From assembly GCA_964605145.1 (NCBI GenBank), contig CAZSBG010000001.1:108602-172601 (forward strand): a DNA stretch of 64,000 nt. Direction: 5' to 3'. The position numbers and the translations under genes were made by a program. This document shows positions 1 through 7,968 of this stretch, piece by piece. Below the pieces are notes generated by a model. The model searched no databases, had not been told where the DNA came from, and worked only from the letters and a program-made list of their open reading frames with translations. Each line of letters starts with the position of its first letter. The first letter of the stretch is position 1. The stretch is from CAZSBG01 sp964605145. GTDB lineage: Bacteria > Zhuqueibacterota > Zhuqueibacteria > Thermofontimicrobiales > Thermofontimicrobiaceae.

Positions 1-421
1 CAAGCCTTCGCTCTTCGATTCGGGACAGAATTTGAAAATCAACCTGACGTTTTAATTTCACCGGGGTGAAAAAGCCGGATCGCTTTATTTGAATGGTACG
101 CTTGATTTCTGCCGGTTTCATATCAAGAATGTCGCCGGTCAACTTCAGAACGCTGTCCGCTTCTTTAACCTCAAAAGGGATGGCATACACCGAATAGGAA
201 GGATGGTTATCTACCAGCACTTCCCCGTTTTTATCCAAAATCAGTCCACGCGCCGGTTCATGCACAATTTCCCGTATTCTGTTTCTTTCAGACGCTCTGA
301 AATACTGAGCCTGCTTATAAATCTGCAAATAAAAAAATCGAATAACGAGAATTGCAAAAAATAAAATAATGACAGCAGCGTACTGAATTTCTTTCCGCCG
401 AATTGAATTGCTTCGGTCCAT
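1..421 (-). CDS. mrdA: Penicillin-binding protein 2 (N-terminal part, cut by window edge)
   Basis: This is the first 140 residues of a peptidoglycan transpeptidase of the elongation (rod) complex, read on the minus strand from an ATG at 421. The visible part has a short basic N-terminus, one membrane anchor (about residues 12-32), and the start of the PBP dimerisation domain with REIVHEPARGLILDKNG and PSYSVYAIP. That arrangement is typical of PBP2/MrdA. The catalytic Ser-x-x-Lys lies outside the window. It follows mreD by 46 bp, so it is the fourth gene of mreB-mreC-mreD-mrdA, the classical order. The family is clear from the order plus the motifs. Confidence 0.9.
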   Translation of the reverse strand, partial: MDRSNSIRRKEIQYAAVIILFFAILVIRFFYLQIYKQAQYFRASERNRIREIVHEPARGLILDKNGEVLVDNHPSYSVYAIPFEVKEADSVLKLTGDILDMKPAEIKRTIQIKRSGFFTPVKLKRQVDFQILSRIEERRL

Positions 422-467
422 ATTAAAATTAGTAAAATAAAATCAATTAAGTGCTTCTAAATAATCA

Positions 468-959
468 CTATTCAAGAGAATATTCTGATTTCCAAAGCAC
501 AGATTTAAAAAGTAAATAAGCCAATACCGCAAAAATAATTGTATAAAGCGTCCGAGGAATCATATAATAGAACATTAAATGAAAAAATCCCAGATGACTG
601 CCCAAATTGTAGATAAACTGATAAATAATTTCATGAATCGAGACGAGCACAGTAAATGTGAGAATATAAAATGAAAGGTTGTATTTTTTTTTCGGCTGTT
701 GAAAATAAATCCCTAAAAATGCAACAATCGCTTTTGTCAATGCAGATAATCCGAAAAAGCCTGTGGTAAAGGAATCCTGAATCAATCCTGCAAAAAAAGC
801 GAAAACAATCATCTCAAATCTGTTTTCTCTCAGACTTAGAATGATGATGAAAATCAGAATCAGATCAGGTGTAATGTACCGGATTGAAATCAGATGCAGT
901 AAATTTTTTTCTGCAAAGAGTAACAAGAAATAGATAATAATGTACTTTGCTAATTGCAT
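468..959 (-). CDS. mreD: Rod shape-determining protein MreD
   Basis: This is a 163-residue, very hydrophobic protein with about five predicted membrane helices. It contains the FFAGLIQDSFTTGFFGLSAL segment that resembles the conserved GlxxD turn of MreD proteins. MreD is an inner-membrane component of the elongasome and links MreC to the peptidoglycan synthases. It lies 39 bp after mreC and 46 bp before mrdA on the same strand, so the operon context makes the call secure despite low sequence conservation in this family. Confidence 0.9.
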   Translation of the reverse strand: MQLAKYIIIYFLLLFAEKNLLHLISIRYITPDLILIFIIILSLRENRFEMIVFAFFAGLIQDSFTTGFFGLSALTKAIVAFLGIYFQQPKKKYNLSFYILTFTVLVSIHEIIYQFIYNLGSHLGFFHLMFYYMIPRTLYTIIFAVLAYLLFKSVLWKSEYSLE

Positions 960-998
960 TGACGTTATTTTTAAATGAACAGCAAATGAATGAAATTA

Positions 999-1799
999 CT
1001 AATTTTCCAGTTTTTCCGGTTTGCTGAGAATCACAAAAACCTCTTCCAGCTTACCAAAATTTACTGACGGTTTCAAAAGAATATGCGAAAATATTCCCCG
1101 CGGTGATTCTTTGATGTTAATCACCTGACCGATCTTCAACCCGGGTGGGAATATTTCGCCGTATCCTGAGGTAATTATCCAGTCCCCGATGGTAACATCC
1201 GAACGCTTTGGCACGTTGTTCAATTGACAGTACTCCCCCCCCTGCCAACTGACAATCCCCCTGACCCGACTTCGCTGCACTTTGGCGCTGACCCGAAAAT
1301 TCTGATCCAATAATAAATGGCCGATAGATTTTCTTTCTCCCACCTGGTATACCTTGCCAACAAGCCCATCCGTGACGACAAGGGGCATGTTTTTTCGCAC
1401 GCTGTCTTTTAAACCAACGTCAAGAATAATATCGTTGATAAATCCCCGCGTTTCCCTGCCAATAACGCGGGCAGCCAACAAGGTGCTCTCAGTGCCCTGT
1501 TTAAATCCAATGAGTTTGCGCAATCGTTCGTTTTCAAGCCGCATTTCGTACATGGCGCTGTTTTCAAGTGATAGGCTGGTGTTCTCCATGCGCAGGTTTT
1601 CAATTTCATCCCGCAAATGGATATAGCTTTCAAAATCTGCCCAGATCTCCTGTATTGAACCCAATAAACCAACCATCCACATTTTGAAATACTCAATCTG
1701 TTTGTTCTGATTGGAAGAGATCAGAATCAGCGAAATGAAAATTGCAAGAGCCAGAGCGATGTAGTCTTTGAATGAAGTAAAACTTCGATTTAGCTTCAT
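999..1799 (-). CDS. mreC: Rod shape-determining protein MreC
   Basis: This 266-residue bitopic protein has an N-terminal membrane segment (about residues 12-30). A coiled coil follows (about 50-100, IENLRMENTSLSLENSAMYE). The C-terminal double beta-barrel has the family-typical VGKVYQVG and ITSGYGEIFPPGLKIGQV. MreC is the periplasmic scaffold that connects MreB filaments to PBP2. Length and domain order are normal. The 278-bp gap that separates it from mreB is unusually long for this operon and holds a 170-bp inverted-repeat element, so mreC may have gained its own promoter or depend on read-through. Confidence 0.95.
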   Translation of the reverse strand: MKLNRSFTSFKDYIALALAIFISLILISSNQNKQIEYFKMWMVGLLGSIQEIWADFESYIHLRDEIENLRMENTSLSLENSAMYEMRLENERLRKLIGFKQGTESTLLAARVIGRETRGFINDIILDVGLKDSVRKNMPLVVTDGLVGKVYQVGERKSIGHLLLDQNFRVSAKVQRSRVRGIVSWQGGEYCQLNNVPKRSDVTIGDWIITSGYGEIFPPGLKIGQVINIKESPRGIFSHILLKPSVNFGKLEEVFVILSKPEKLEN

Positions 1800-1884
1800 C
1801 GAAACGTTTATATTAATGTATGATAATGAAATGCTGGATCACTTTTTTTTCGCAATGAAGTGTCCAGCACTTTTACTTTTGTCT

Positions 1885-2054
1885 TTAACCTGAATTATTC
1901 ACAAATTTCAAATAAAAGATGTTTAACTTAATGTTATTAATGAAATTAATCAGATATATGAAATGTAACAAAGTTAGAGATAATGAATTCGGAATTAAGC
2001 ACCATTCAGGCTACCTGGATTCCTTAATGCATTACAATGAATAATCCAGGTTAA
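1885..2054. mobile_element. MITE-like element, family 1, copy 1
   Basis: This 170-bp non-coding element lies between mreB and mreC. Both ends read TTAACCTG inward, followed by A/G and then ATTATTCA, so it has terminal inverted repeats of about 16 bp. TTAA at each edge could be part of the repeat or a duplicated target. A second copy lies in reverse orientation at 44640-44809; by hand alignment the two differ at about ten positions without gaps. There is no ORF inside, so it would be non-autonomous. Confidence 0.8.
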
Positions 2055-2077
2055 AACTTTATTTCGACCGGCTGAAT

Positions 2078-3121
2078 TTACATGATATATTCACGTTTTG
2101 TTTTAGTCAATACTTTCTGAAAATTTTCAAGATCATCGAGTATTTTGCCGGTTCCCCTGACCACGCAGGTCAATGGATCATCTGTCAGAACAATGGGCAG
2201 GTTCGTTTCGCGGCGGAGGCGTTCATCCAGTCCTTTCAACAGCGAGCCACCGCCGGTAATGATGATTCCCCTGTCCAGGATATCCGCGGATAATTCAGGC
2301 GGCGTTTGTTCCAGGCAGAGCTTCACGGCTTCAACGATGGTATTCACCGGTTCTGTGAGGGCCTCCTGAACTTCTTCCGCGTTGATTTCCACGGTTTTGG
2401 GGATACCCGCAACCAGGTCGCGTCCCTTCACAGTTAACGATGCTTTTTCATCGTAGGGCGCGGCTGAGCCAATGGTGCATTTGATGAGCTCTGCGGTATT
2501 CTCTCCGATCAATAAATTATATTTTCGTTTGAAATATTGAACGATCGAATCAGTCATCTCGTCGCCGGCCACACGAATGGACGTATCGTTTACGATACCG
2601 GACAAAGCAATCACAGCGATTTCCGTGGTTCCGCCGCCAATATCGATGACCATACTCCCGACCGGCTCGTTAATGGGCAAACCAACGCCAATAGCCGCTG
2701 CCATGGGTTCATCAACAAGATATACTTCACGGGCGCCGACATGTTCCGCAGCGTCGCGGACCGCTCTTTTTTCCACATCGGTAATCCCGGATGGAATGGC
2801 AATGGCAATTCGCGGACGAATTAATCTGTTCACTCTCACCTTTCGAATGAAAAAGCGAATCATTCTCTCGGCAAGCTCAAAATCGGCAATCACACCGTCT
2901 TTTAGCGGGCGCACCGTGACAATCTCGCCCGGCGTGCGACCCACCATTTCCTTGGCAGCAATCCCATAGGCAACAATATCCTGATTGGATTTTTTGACAG
3001 CCACCACCGATGGTTCATTAACAACAATTCCCCGCCCTCGTAAATATACGAGCGTATTAGCGGTCCCCAAATCTATCGCGATATCACTTGCGAAAAACGA
3101 TGAAAAGAAAGATAATGCCAT
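2078..3121 (-). CDS. mreB: Rod shape-determining protein MreB (bacterial actin)
   Basis: This is a 347-residue cytoskeletal ATPase of the actin superfamily that organises lateral wall synthesis. Phosphate-binding loops are visible as DLGTANT at residues 17-23 and DIGGGTTEIAV starting at about 160. The adenosine motif ITGGGSLLKGLD sits near residue 290, and IPSGITDVEKRAV is typical of MreB. Length is standard. It is the first gene of the rod operon and lies 39 bp downstream of purH. The distance to mreC is widened by an inserted repeat element. Confidence 0.97.
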   Translation of the reverse strand: MALSFFSSFFASDIAIDLGTANTLVYLRGRGIVVNEPSVVAVKKSNQDIVAYGIAAKEMVGRTPGEIVTVRPLKDGVIADFELAERMIRFFIRKVRVNRLIRPRIAIAIPSGITDVEKRAVRDAAEHVGAREVYLVDEPMAAAIGVGLPINEPVGSMVIDIGGGTTEIAVIALSGIVNDTSIRVAGDEMTDSIVQYFKRKYNLLIGENTAELIKCTIGSAAPYDEKASLTVKGRDLVAGIPKTVEINAEEVQEALTEPVNTIVEAVKLCLEQTPPELSADILDRGIIITGGGSLLKGLDERLRRETNLPIVLTDDPLTCVVRGTGKILDDLENFQKVLTKTKREYIM

Positions 3122-3160
3122 AACCGCTCCTCTGAAGAAACCTCAACGTTCATATTAAAA

Positions 3161-4717
3161 TTAATGCCTGAAATGTCGCACCCCGGTAAAGACCATCGCC
3201 AGGTTCAATTCATTCGCTGCCTGAATAACCTCTTCATCCCGCACCGATCCGCCAGGTTGAATGACAGCAGTTGCTCCGGCTTCTGCTGCTGCATCCACGC
3301 CGTCTCGGAATGGAAAAAATGCGTCTGAAGCCACAGCCGTGCCAGCCAAATCCAGATTGGCCCGCTTCGCCTTATCCACTGCCAGCATGGATGAATCCAC
3401 CCGTGACATTTGACCCGCTCCAATACCAATGGTCCGATCACTTTTACAATAAATTACTGCATTGGATTTAACCCATTTCACGACCTTCCAGCCAAATTTG
3501 AGCGCGGCCCATTCATCGGCAGTGGGCTGTCGTTCGGATACAATCCTAAAATCTATATCGTCAACCCCTTTAATATCTTCACTTTGAATTAATAATCCGC
3601 CGGCAACCTTTCGGTAATTATTTTCTACCGGCAATCCTCGCTCAAGGTCTAACTTCAATAATCTTAAATTCTTCTTTTTGGATAGCAATTGTAAAGCGTC
3701 GGGGTCATACGCCGGCGCGACGATGACCTCAATAAATATTTTCCGTAACTGCTCCGCGGTTTTTAAATCAACAGGACGGTTGAATCCATAAATTCCACCG
3801 AACGCTGAAACCGAATCCGTTGCAAATGCTTTTTCAAAAGCAGAAAATACGTCGTCGCCCACAGCCACTCCGCACGGATTACTGTGCTTTACAATGACCG
3901 AACAGGGATCATCAAACGTGTGTACCATTTTTACGACCGCATCCAGATCCATGATATTGTTGTATGAAAGCTCTTTACCGTGCAACTGTTCCAAATCTGT
4001 GATGCCATTGTTGGTCGAGCCGATTTCTTTGTAAAACGCGGCAGATTGATGTGGATTCTCACCGTATCGCAAATCCTGAATTTTCTCGAAACCGAGAACC
4101 ACATTTTTCGGGTACGCAGTTTCTTCCTCCATATCTTGTAAATACGTAGTAATGGCGCCATCATATCGGTGCGTTAGACGAAACGCTTCGATGGCCAGGT
4201 TCTTTTTTGTGCTTTCGTTTAAATGACCTGCATTTTCTGTCAACTCGTCCATGATGAGCTGATACTGGTTCGGTGATGTCACCACAGCCACCGATTTGAA
4301 ATTCTTCGCGGCTGCCCGAACCATGGTTGGGCCGCCGATATCAATATTTTCCAGGGCTTCGCCCAACGAGACATCCGGTTTGCTGACAACCGCTTCGAAC
4401 GGGTACAAGTTTATCACCACCATGTCGATTGGCTCAATTCCGTTTTCTTTTAACTGGGCCATGTGATTTTCATTATCCCGCTTAGCAAGAATTGCGCCAT
4501 GAATTTTTGGATGCAGGGATTTCACGCGGCCGTCCAACATTTCAGAAGCCCCTGTAATTTCAGAAACCGAAAGACACGCAACACCATTTCCCGATAATAG
4601 TTTGGCAGTACCCCCGGTGGAAACGATTTCGATATCTTGCGCTTTTAAGAATCGGGCAAACTCGACAATGCCCTGCTTATCGTAAACACTGATCAACACG
4701 CGTTTTATTTTTTCCAT
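3161..4717 (-). CDS. purH: Bifunctional AICAR formyltransferase / IMP cyclohydrolase
   Basis: This 518-residue enzyme catalyses the last two steps of IMP synthesis: formyl transfer from 10-formyl-THF to AICAR, then ring closure. The N-terminal MGS-like cyclohydrolase domain (about 1-150) shows ISVYDKQGI, STGGTAKLL and DGRVKSLHPKIHG. The transformylase domain carries KHSNPCG near residue 276 and ends in GVRHFRH, the usual C-terminus. Full length. It lies directly upstream of mreB on the same strand. Other purine genes (purN, purF, purA) occur singly within the next 22 kb. Confidence 0.97.
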   Translation of the reverse strand: MEKIKRVLISVYDKQGIVEFARFLKAQDIEIVSTGGTAKLLSGNGVACLSVSEITGASEMLDGRVKSLHPKIHGAILAKRDNENHMAQLKENGIEPIDMVVINLYPFEAVVSKPDVSLGEALENIDIGGPTMVRAAAKNFKSVAVVTSPNQYQLIMDELTENAGHLNESTKKNLAIEAFRLTHRYDGAITTYLQDMEEETAYPKNVVLGFEKIQDLRYGENPHQSAAFYKEIGSTNNGITDLEQLHGKELSYNNIMDLDAVVKMVHTFDDPCSVIVKHSNPCGVAVGDDVFSAFEKAFATDSVSAFGGIYGFNRPVDLKTAEQLRKIFIEVIVAPAYDPDALQLLSKKKNLRLLKLDLERGLPVENNYRKVAGGLLIQSEDIKGVDDIDFRIVSERQPTADEWAALKFGWKVVKWVKSNAVIYCKSDRTIGIGAGQMSRVDSSMLAVDKAKRANLDLAGTAVASDAFFPFRDGVDAAAEAGATAVIQPGGSVRDEEVIQAANELNLAMVFTGVRHFRH

Positions 4718-4842
4718 GGGTTTCCTTTATAATTCATTTCTTCAGTTGGTAACTATAATTTAAAAAATGAGTACATTTATATTCGAAATGATCTTTCTTA
4801 TAAATTTGTGTATTCATCCTTTAGCAGCATTTAATCCAATTA

Positions 4843-5001
4843 TCAATGCAGATTCAATTCTAATCTTTCAATTTTTTTATCTAATTTATCCGCTTTCTTT
4901 TTGAAATATTGAATTATCTCCTGGGCAGAATTCCCTGCAATTTCTTTGCTTTGATTATCCCTAATTTTACGAACCATTAAAATAGCCTTAATCTTTTTCA
5001 T
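4843..5001 (-). CDS. Small partner ORF of a PIN-domain gene
   Basis: This 52-residue ORF starts with an ATG at 5001 and overlaps the end of the PIN-domain reading frame by 14 bp (the shared bases carry the PIN stop and this ATG). The product begins MKKIKAILMVRKIRDNQSKE and ends in a basic, helical QYFKKKADKLDKKIERLE stretch. Very similar small proteins (KAVEMVRKIRD...) commonly sit next to PIN proteins of this type and are thought to be antitoxin or accessory partners. That function is inferred from the resemblance and position only. The PIN gene itself is broken here, so this ORF may be a relic. Confidence 0.6.
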   Translation of the reverse strand: MKKIKAILMVRKIRDNQSKEIAGNSAQEIIQYFKKKADKLDKKIERLELNLH

Positions 5002-5447
5002 AGCTTGTCACCTCTCTGGGTGAATAAATATCCAAAACATGATAACCTTGCTGTAAATTAATCGCATTGAATTGGCGAATTTTATCAAATCGCACAATAT
5101 GTCTGAAATTCCAACTCACTAAAATATCAACATCGGCGATTGTCGCCAATGAAATATGAAGCATGTCGTTACGAAATTTTTCTGACAATATTTACTGTCG
5201 TAAATGAACATCAACAAGCGATATTGCTTCCATATTCAGCTTCAATATTTCCGGTTTCATTTTAAGAAAATCTAAATATTTTTCTTGAACCTTATGTGGA
5301 GCATCAGAAATTTCAGCCTCAACAATTTCTGATGTAACGCCTATGAATAAACCTCGGTTAATATCCTCAATTAATGCATTTGACCATATCTTCATCAAAG
5401 CATCCGCCAATAACTGATGTGTCCAAATAAACGCGCTGTGTTTTCAT
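4988..5447 (-). pseudogene. Broken PIN-domain (VapC-like) toxin gene
   Basis: Read on the minus strand from an ATG at 5447, the frame gives MKTQRVYLDTSVIGGCFDED, a PIN-domain start with its first catalytic Asp. It runs into a stop after about 26 residues. The remaining sequence continues in another frame (KIWSNALIEDINRGLFIGV, SEIVEAEI) after a frameshift near 5385-5400. An in-frame TAA at 5192-5194 then interrupts it before NDMLHISLATIADVDILVSW and NFRHIV, the C-terminal PIN motifs. The two lesions make an active toxin unlikely. The downstream 52-residue partner ORF is intact. Confidence 0.75.
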
Positions 5448-5619
5448 ATTTAGTTTCTTTATCTATTCCTCACATATCCGTGCTTAAATCATCTTTTTCC
5501 TTGTTACTAAAACAACCTTACGTTTAAACGGAATTACCAAAACATCTCGCCTATACATCCATTATTTTTAGAAACAACAAAATGCCAGTTTTCTGGAACT
5601 AAATAACTGAAAATTACTT

Positions 5620-6252
5620 TTATTTTGATTTCAACTTCTTCAGCGGAACATCCAATACCGAATATTTTTTCCTGTCAGGATCATTAAAATGCCACCATTC
5701 CGATCGAATCGTTTCAAAGCCCTGCCCGCGCATGGCCTGCTGCAAAATCGTCCGATGTTTCAATGCTTTTTCGGTGACATTCGGATTGGCGCTGGCGGCT
5801 TTGTCGGAGAAATCATCGAAGCCGGTGGGCATCTCCAACTCATTGCCCTGCAAATCCACCAGCGTCACATCCACTGCGGCGGCGCGGTTGTGATTGGAGC
5901 CGGTCTTGGGATTGGCCACATAATTCGCGTCCGGCACCTTTTCCCACATTTTCTTCTGAACCGAAAGCGGTCGGTAACCATCCCACACTTTCAAACCATA
6001 TCCTTTTTTTCGCAAATCCTGCTGCACCCTGACCAACCTTTCTGCCACAGTCTTCCGAAGCAAGCAAATATTGGCTGAATACAATGTATCGCCAAAAAAA
6101 TTATCCGTGGTTGCGTATTTCAAATCGATAATAATCGTCGAATCCATATCAGCGATATTGACCAGATCGCTGGTTTCCTGGGCAAATAACGAGCCCGCAA
6201 CCATCGACACAACCAATACGACGAACCATAGTTTCAGATATATTTTCTTCAT
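5620..6252 (-). CDS. Secreted D-alanyl-D-alanine dipeptidase (VanX/DdpX-like, peptidase M15D)
   Basis: This 210-residue protein has a clear signal peptide (LWFVVLVVSMVAGSLFAQ). The M15D fold shows DLKYATTDNFFG, VWDGYRPLSVQKKMW, the zinc motif SNHNRAAAVDVTL at about residues 118-130, and EWWHFN near 183-188. That gives the His, Asp and His ligands plus the catalytic Glu. It should cleave D-Ala-D-Ala dipeptides in the periplasm for nutrient or wall recycling. No vanA/vanH genes are near, so resistance is not implied. It lies 32 bp downstream of purN on the same strand. Neighbouring genes for an LD-carboxypeptidase and, further off, an Ala-Glu epimerase fit a murein-peptide theme. Confidence 0.88.
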   Translation of the reverse strand: MKKIYLKLWFVVLVVSMVAGSLFAQETSDLVNIADMDSTIIIDLKYATTDNFFGDTLYSANICLLRKTVAERLVRVQQDLRKKGYGLKVWDGYRPLSVQKKMWEKVPDANYVANPKTGSNHNRAAAVDVTLVDLQGNELEMPTGFDDFSDKAASANPNVTEKALKHRTILQQAMRGQGFETIRSEWWHFNDPDRKKYSVLDVPLKKLKSK

Positions 6253-6284
6253 GACAACCTCTTTCTCAGTTCATTGAAAATTTT

Positions 6285-6908
6285 TTACTTAATTTTCACC
6301 CGACGTCCCTCAATTTCAATTCGTCCTTCAGCAAACAATTGAAGCGCTTCTGAAAAGATTTTATGTTCCTCTTTCAAAATACGCGCTGCCAAATCGTCTG
6401 CAGCATCTCCTTCGATCACTGGCACACACCGTTGCAGCACCGGGGCACCGGTGTCGTATTCTTCATCCACAAGATGCACGGTAACGCCGGAGACCTTGCA
6501 GCCATAATCCAGCACCGCCTGGTGAACATGGCGGCCATACATCCCTTTTCCGCCAAAAGACGGCAACAGGGCCGGGTGGATATTCAAAATTCGATTTTTG
6601 AAATGCCGGACAACAATCGGACTCAACATTTTCAGATAGCCTGCCAGCACGACAAAATTCACCTGATGATTCTTCAGAACTGACAAGAGCTGTTCATCAA
6701 ATGCTGTCTGTTCCGGGAATTTTTTTTTGGAAATATAAACCGCCGGGATATTGTTTTCGCGCGCGATTTCCAGCACGCCGGCAGAGGCTTTGTTGCTGAT
6801 GACGACCTGAATGGAAGCATCCAGCTTTTTCTGTTGAATATTTTTCAGCATTGCCTCGAAGTTTGAACCGCGTCCCGAAGCCAGCACTCCCAATTGCAGT
6901 TTTTCCAT
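6285..6908 (-). CDS. purN: Phosphoribosylglycinamide formyltransferase
   Basis: This 207-residue GAR transformylase uses 10-formyl-THF in the third step of purine synthesis. Motifs include VLASGRGSNFEAML at the N-terminus, VLAGYLKMLSPIVV, and NIHPALLPSFGGKGMYG with the catalytic Asn-x-His. The catalytic Asp lies in VTVHLVDEEYDTGAP. Length is normal. It lies 12 bp after the S66 peptidase gene and 32 bp before the VanX-like gene, so it is likely co-transcribed with both. Confidence 0.96.
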   Translation of the reverse strand: MEKLQLGVLASGRGSNFEAMLKNIQQKKLDASIQVVISNKASAGVLEIARENNIPAVYISKKKFPEQTAFDEQLLSVLKNHQVNFVVLAGYLKMLSPIVVRHFKNRILNIHPALLPSFGGKGMYGRHVHQAVLDYGCKVSGVTVHLVDEEYDTGAPVLQRCVPVIEGDAADDLAARILKEEHKIFSEALQLFAEGRIEIEGRRVKIK

Positions 6909-6920
6909 TTTTATGTCCCG

Positions 6921-7907
6921 TTAAATTGGCTTTTCCGAAACCGGACTTTCGGTGATGAACAATCCACCTTCTTCAGTGTTTAAATATGCTTCTGCGCCAA
7001 CCGGAATCGTATGTTTTATCGGCCCGTGCCCATAGGCAAAATCCTGAATGATTGGGATATTCAGTCGGTCAAAATAGTCGTGAAAAATATCTTCCATTTG
7101 CAGGGTGGGCTTTGATTTATCCTTAGCTTCACAATCGATGAATTGGCCTAATACAATTCCGGACACCCGATCTAAAATCCCGGCCATTTTCATTTGGGCT
7201 AAATATCGATCCACACGGTAAACCTCTTCATCGATATCCTCGATGAACAGAATCGCCCCGTCGAAATCCGGGCAATATGGCGTGCCGAACAACACATTGA
7301 TCAAAGACAGACATCCACCCAGCAATCGTCCTCTGGCCTTTCCGGGCTTAAGAATTTTAAGGGGAGCTTCAGCCGGGTTTTCGAGCAATCCGGCAGGGGC
7401 CGGGGAAGAAATCATATTCCAGAAATTTTGCGCCGTAAACTCATGAATATTATTGCCCATTTCCACTGCAACCATGGGGCCTGAAAAAGTCACCAGCCCG
7501 GTTTTTTTCCAGATGGCAAGCGAAATGGTTGTCACATCGCTGTAGCCCACAAATATTTTTGGATTTTTCCGAATTACATCAAAATCTAATTGATCGATGA
7601 TGCGTGGTGTGCCATACCCTCCCCTTGAGCACATAATTGCATCAATCTCAGGATTGCTGAACATGGCATTCAATTCATTTGCCCGAACATGATCTTCTCC
7701 GGCAAGATAACCACGCTCGTCCAGCGCATGCTCACTCTGGATAACTTTGTATCCTAATGTTTGTAGATAGTTCACTCCCTGCTGAAGTTTCTCGTCGTCC
7801 AGGGGACGACTTGCTGGTGAGACAATTCCGATTGTTGCTTCATCATAGATGCAAAGGGGTTTCATTCCGTTTCCGACTTTCCGTTGTACCATTTTCTCCC
7901 TTTCCAT
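6921..7907 (-). CDS. LD-carboxypeptidase family protein (peptidase S66, LdcA/MccF-like)
   Basis: This 328-residue (longest reading) serine peptidase family protein normally cleaves L,D bonds of muropeptides in the cytoplasm during wall recycling. The nucleophile Ser is in FVGYSDVTTISLA (about residue 123). The catalytic Glu is in LFIEDIDEEVYRVDRY and the His in YGHGPIKHTIPVG, so the triad is complete. The start is uncertain. The ATG at 7892 has AAGGGAG just ahead, while the fold proper (CIYDEATIGIVSPAS) begins only after the ATG at 7865. No signal peptide. MccF-type immunity proteins share the fold, but nothing nearby suggests a microcin. Confidence 0.88.
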   Translation of the reverse strand: MEREKMVQRKVGNGMKPLCIYDEATIGIVSPASRPLDDEKLQQGVNYLQTLGYKVIQSEHALDERGYLAGEDHVRANELNAMFSNPEIDAIMCSRGGYGTPRIIDQLDFDVIRKNPKIFVGYSDVTTISLAIWKKTGLVTFSGPMVAVEMGNNIHEFTAQNFWNMISSPAPAGLLENPAEAPLKILKPGKARGRLLGGCLSLINVLFGTPYCPDFDGAILFIEDIDEEVYRVDRYLAQMKMAGILDRVSGIVLGQFIDCEAKDKSKPTLQMEDIFHDYFDRLNIPIIQDFAYGHGPIKHTIPVGAEAYLNTEEGGLFITESPVSEKPI

Positions 7908-7968
7908 GCTATTTCCGTTTTCCGATTTTGAATCGCGAATCTATGGACCAAGTCAAGTAATTCATTCA

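Noticed and set aside
2145..2969. Plus-strand ORFs over mreB
   Set aside because: Opposite-strand shadows of a highly conserved gene.
5620..6252. Vancomycin resistance gene vanX
   Set aside because: The enzyme family matches but there is no vanA/vanH or VanRS neighbour, and it has a signal peptide; a recycling or nutritional dipeptidase is more likely.
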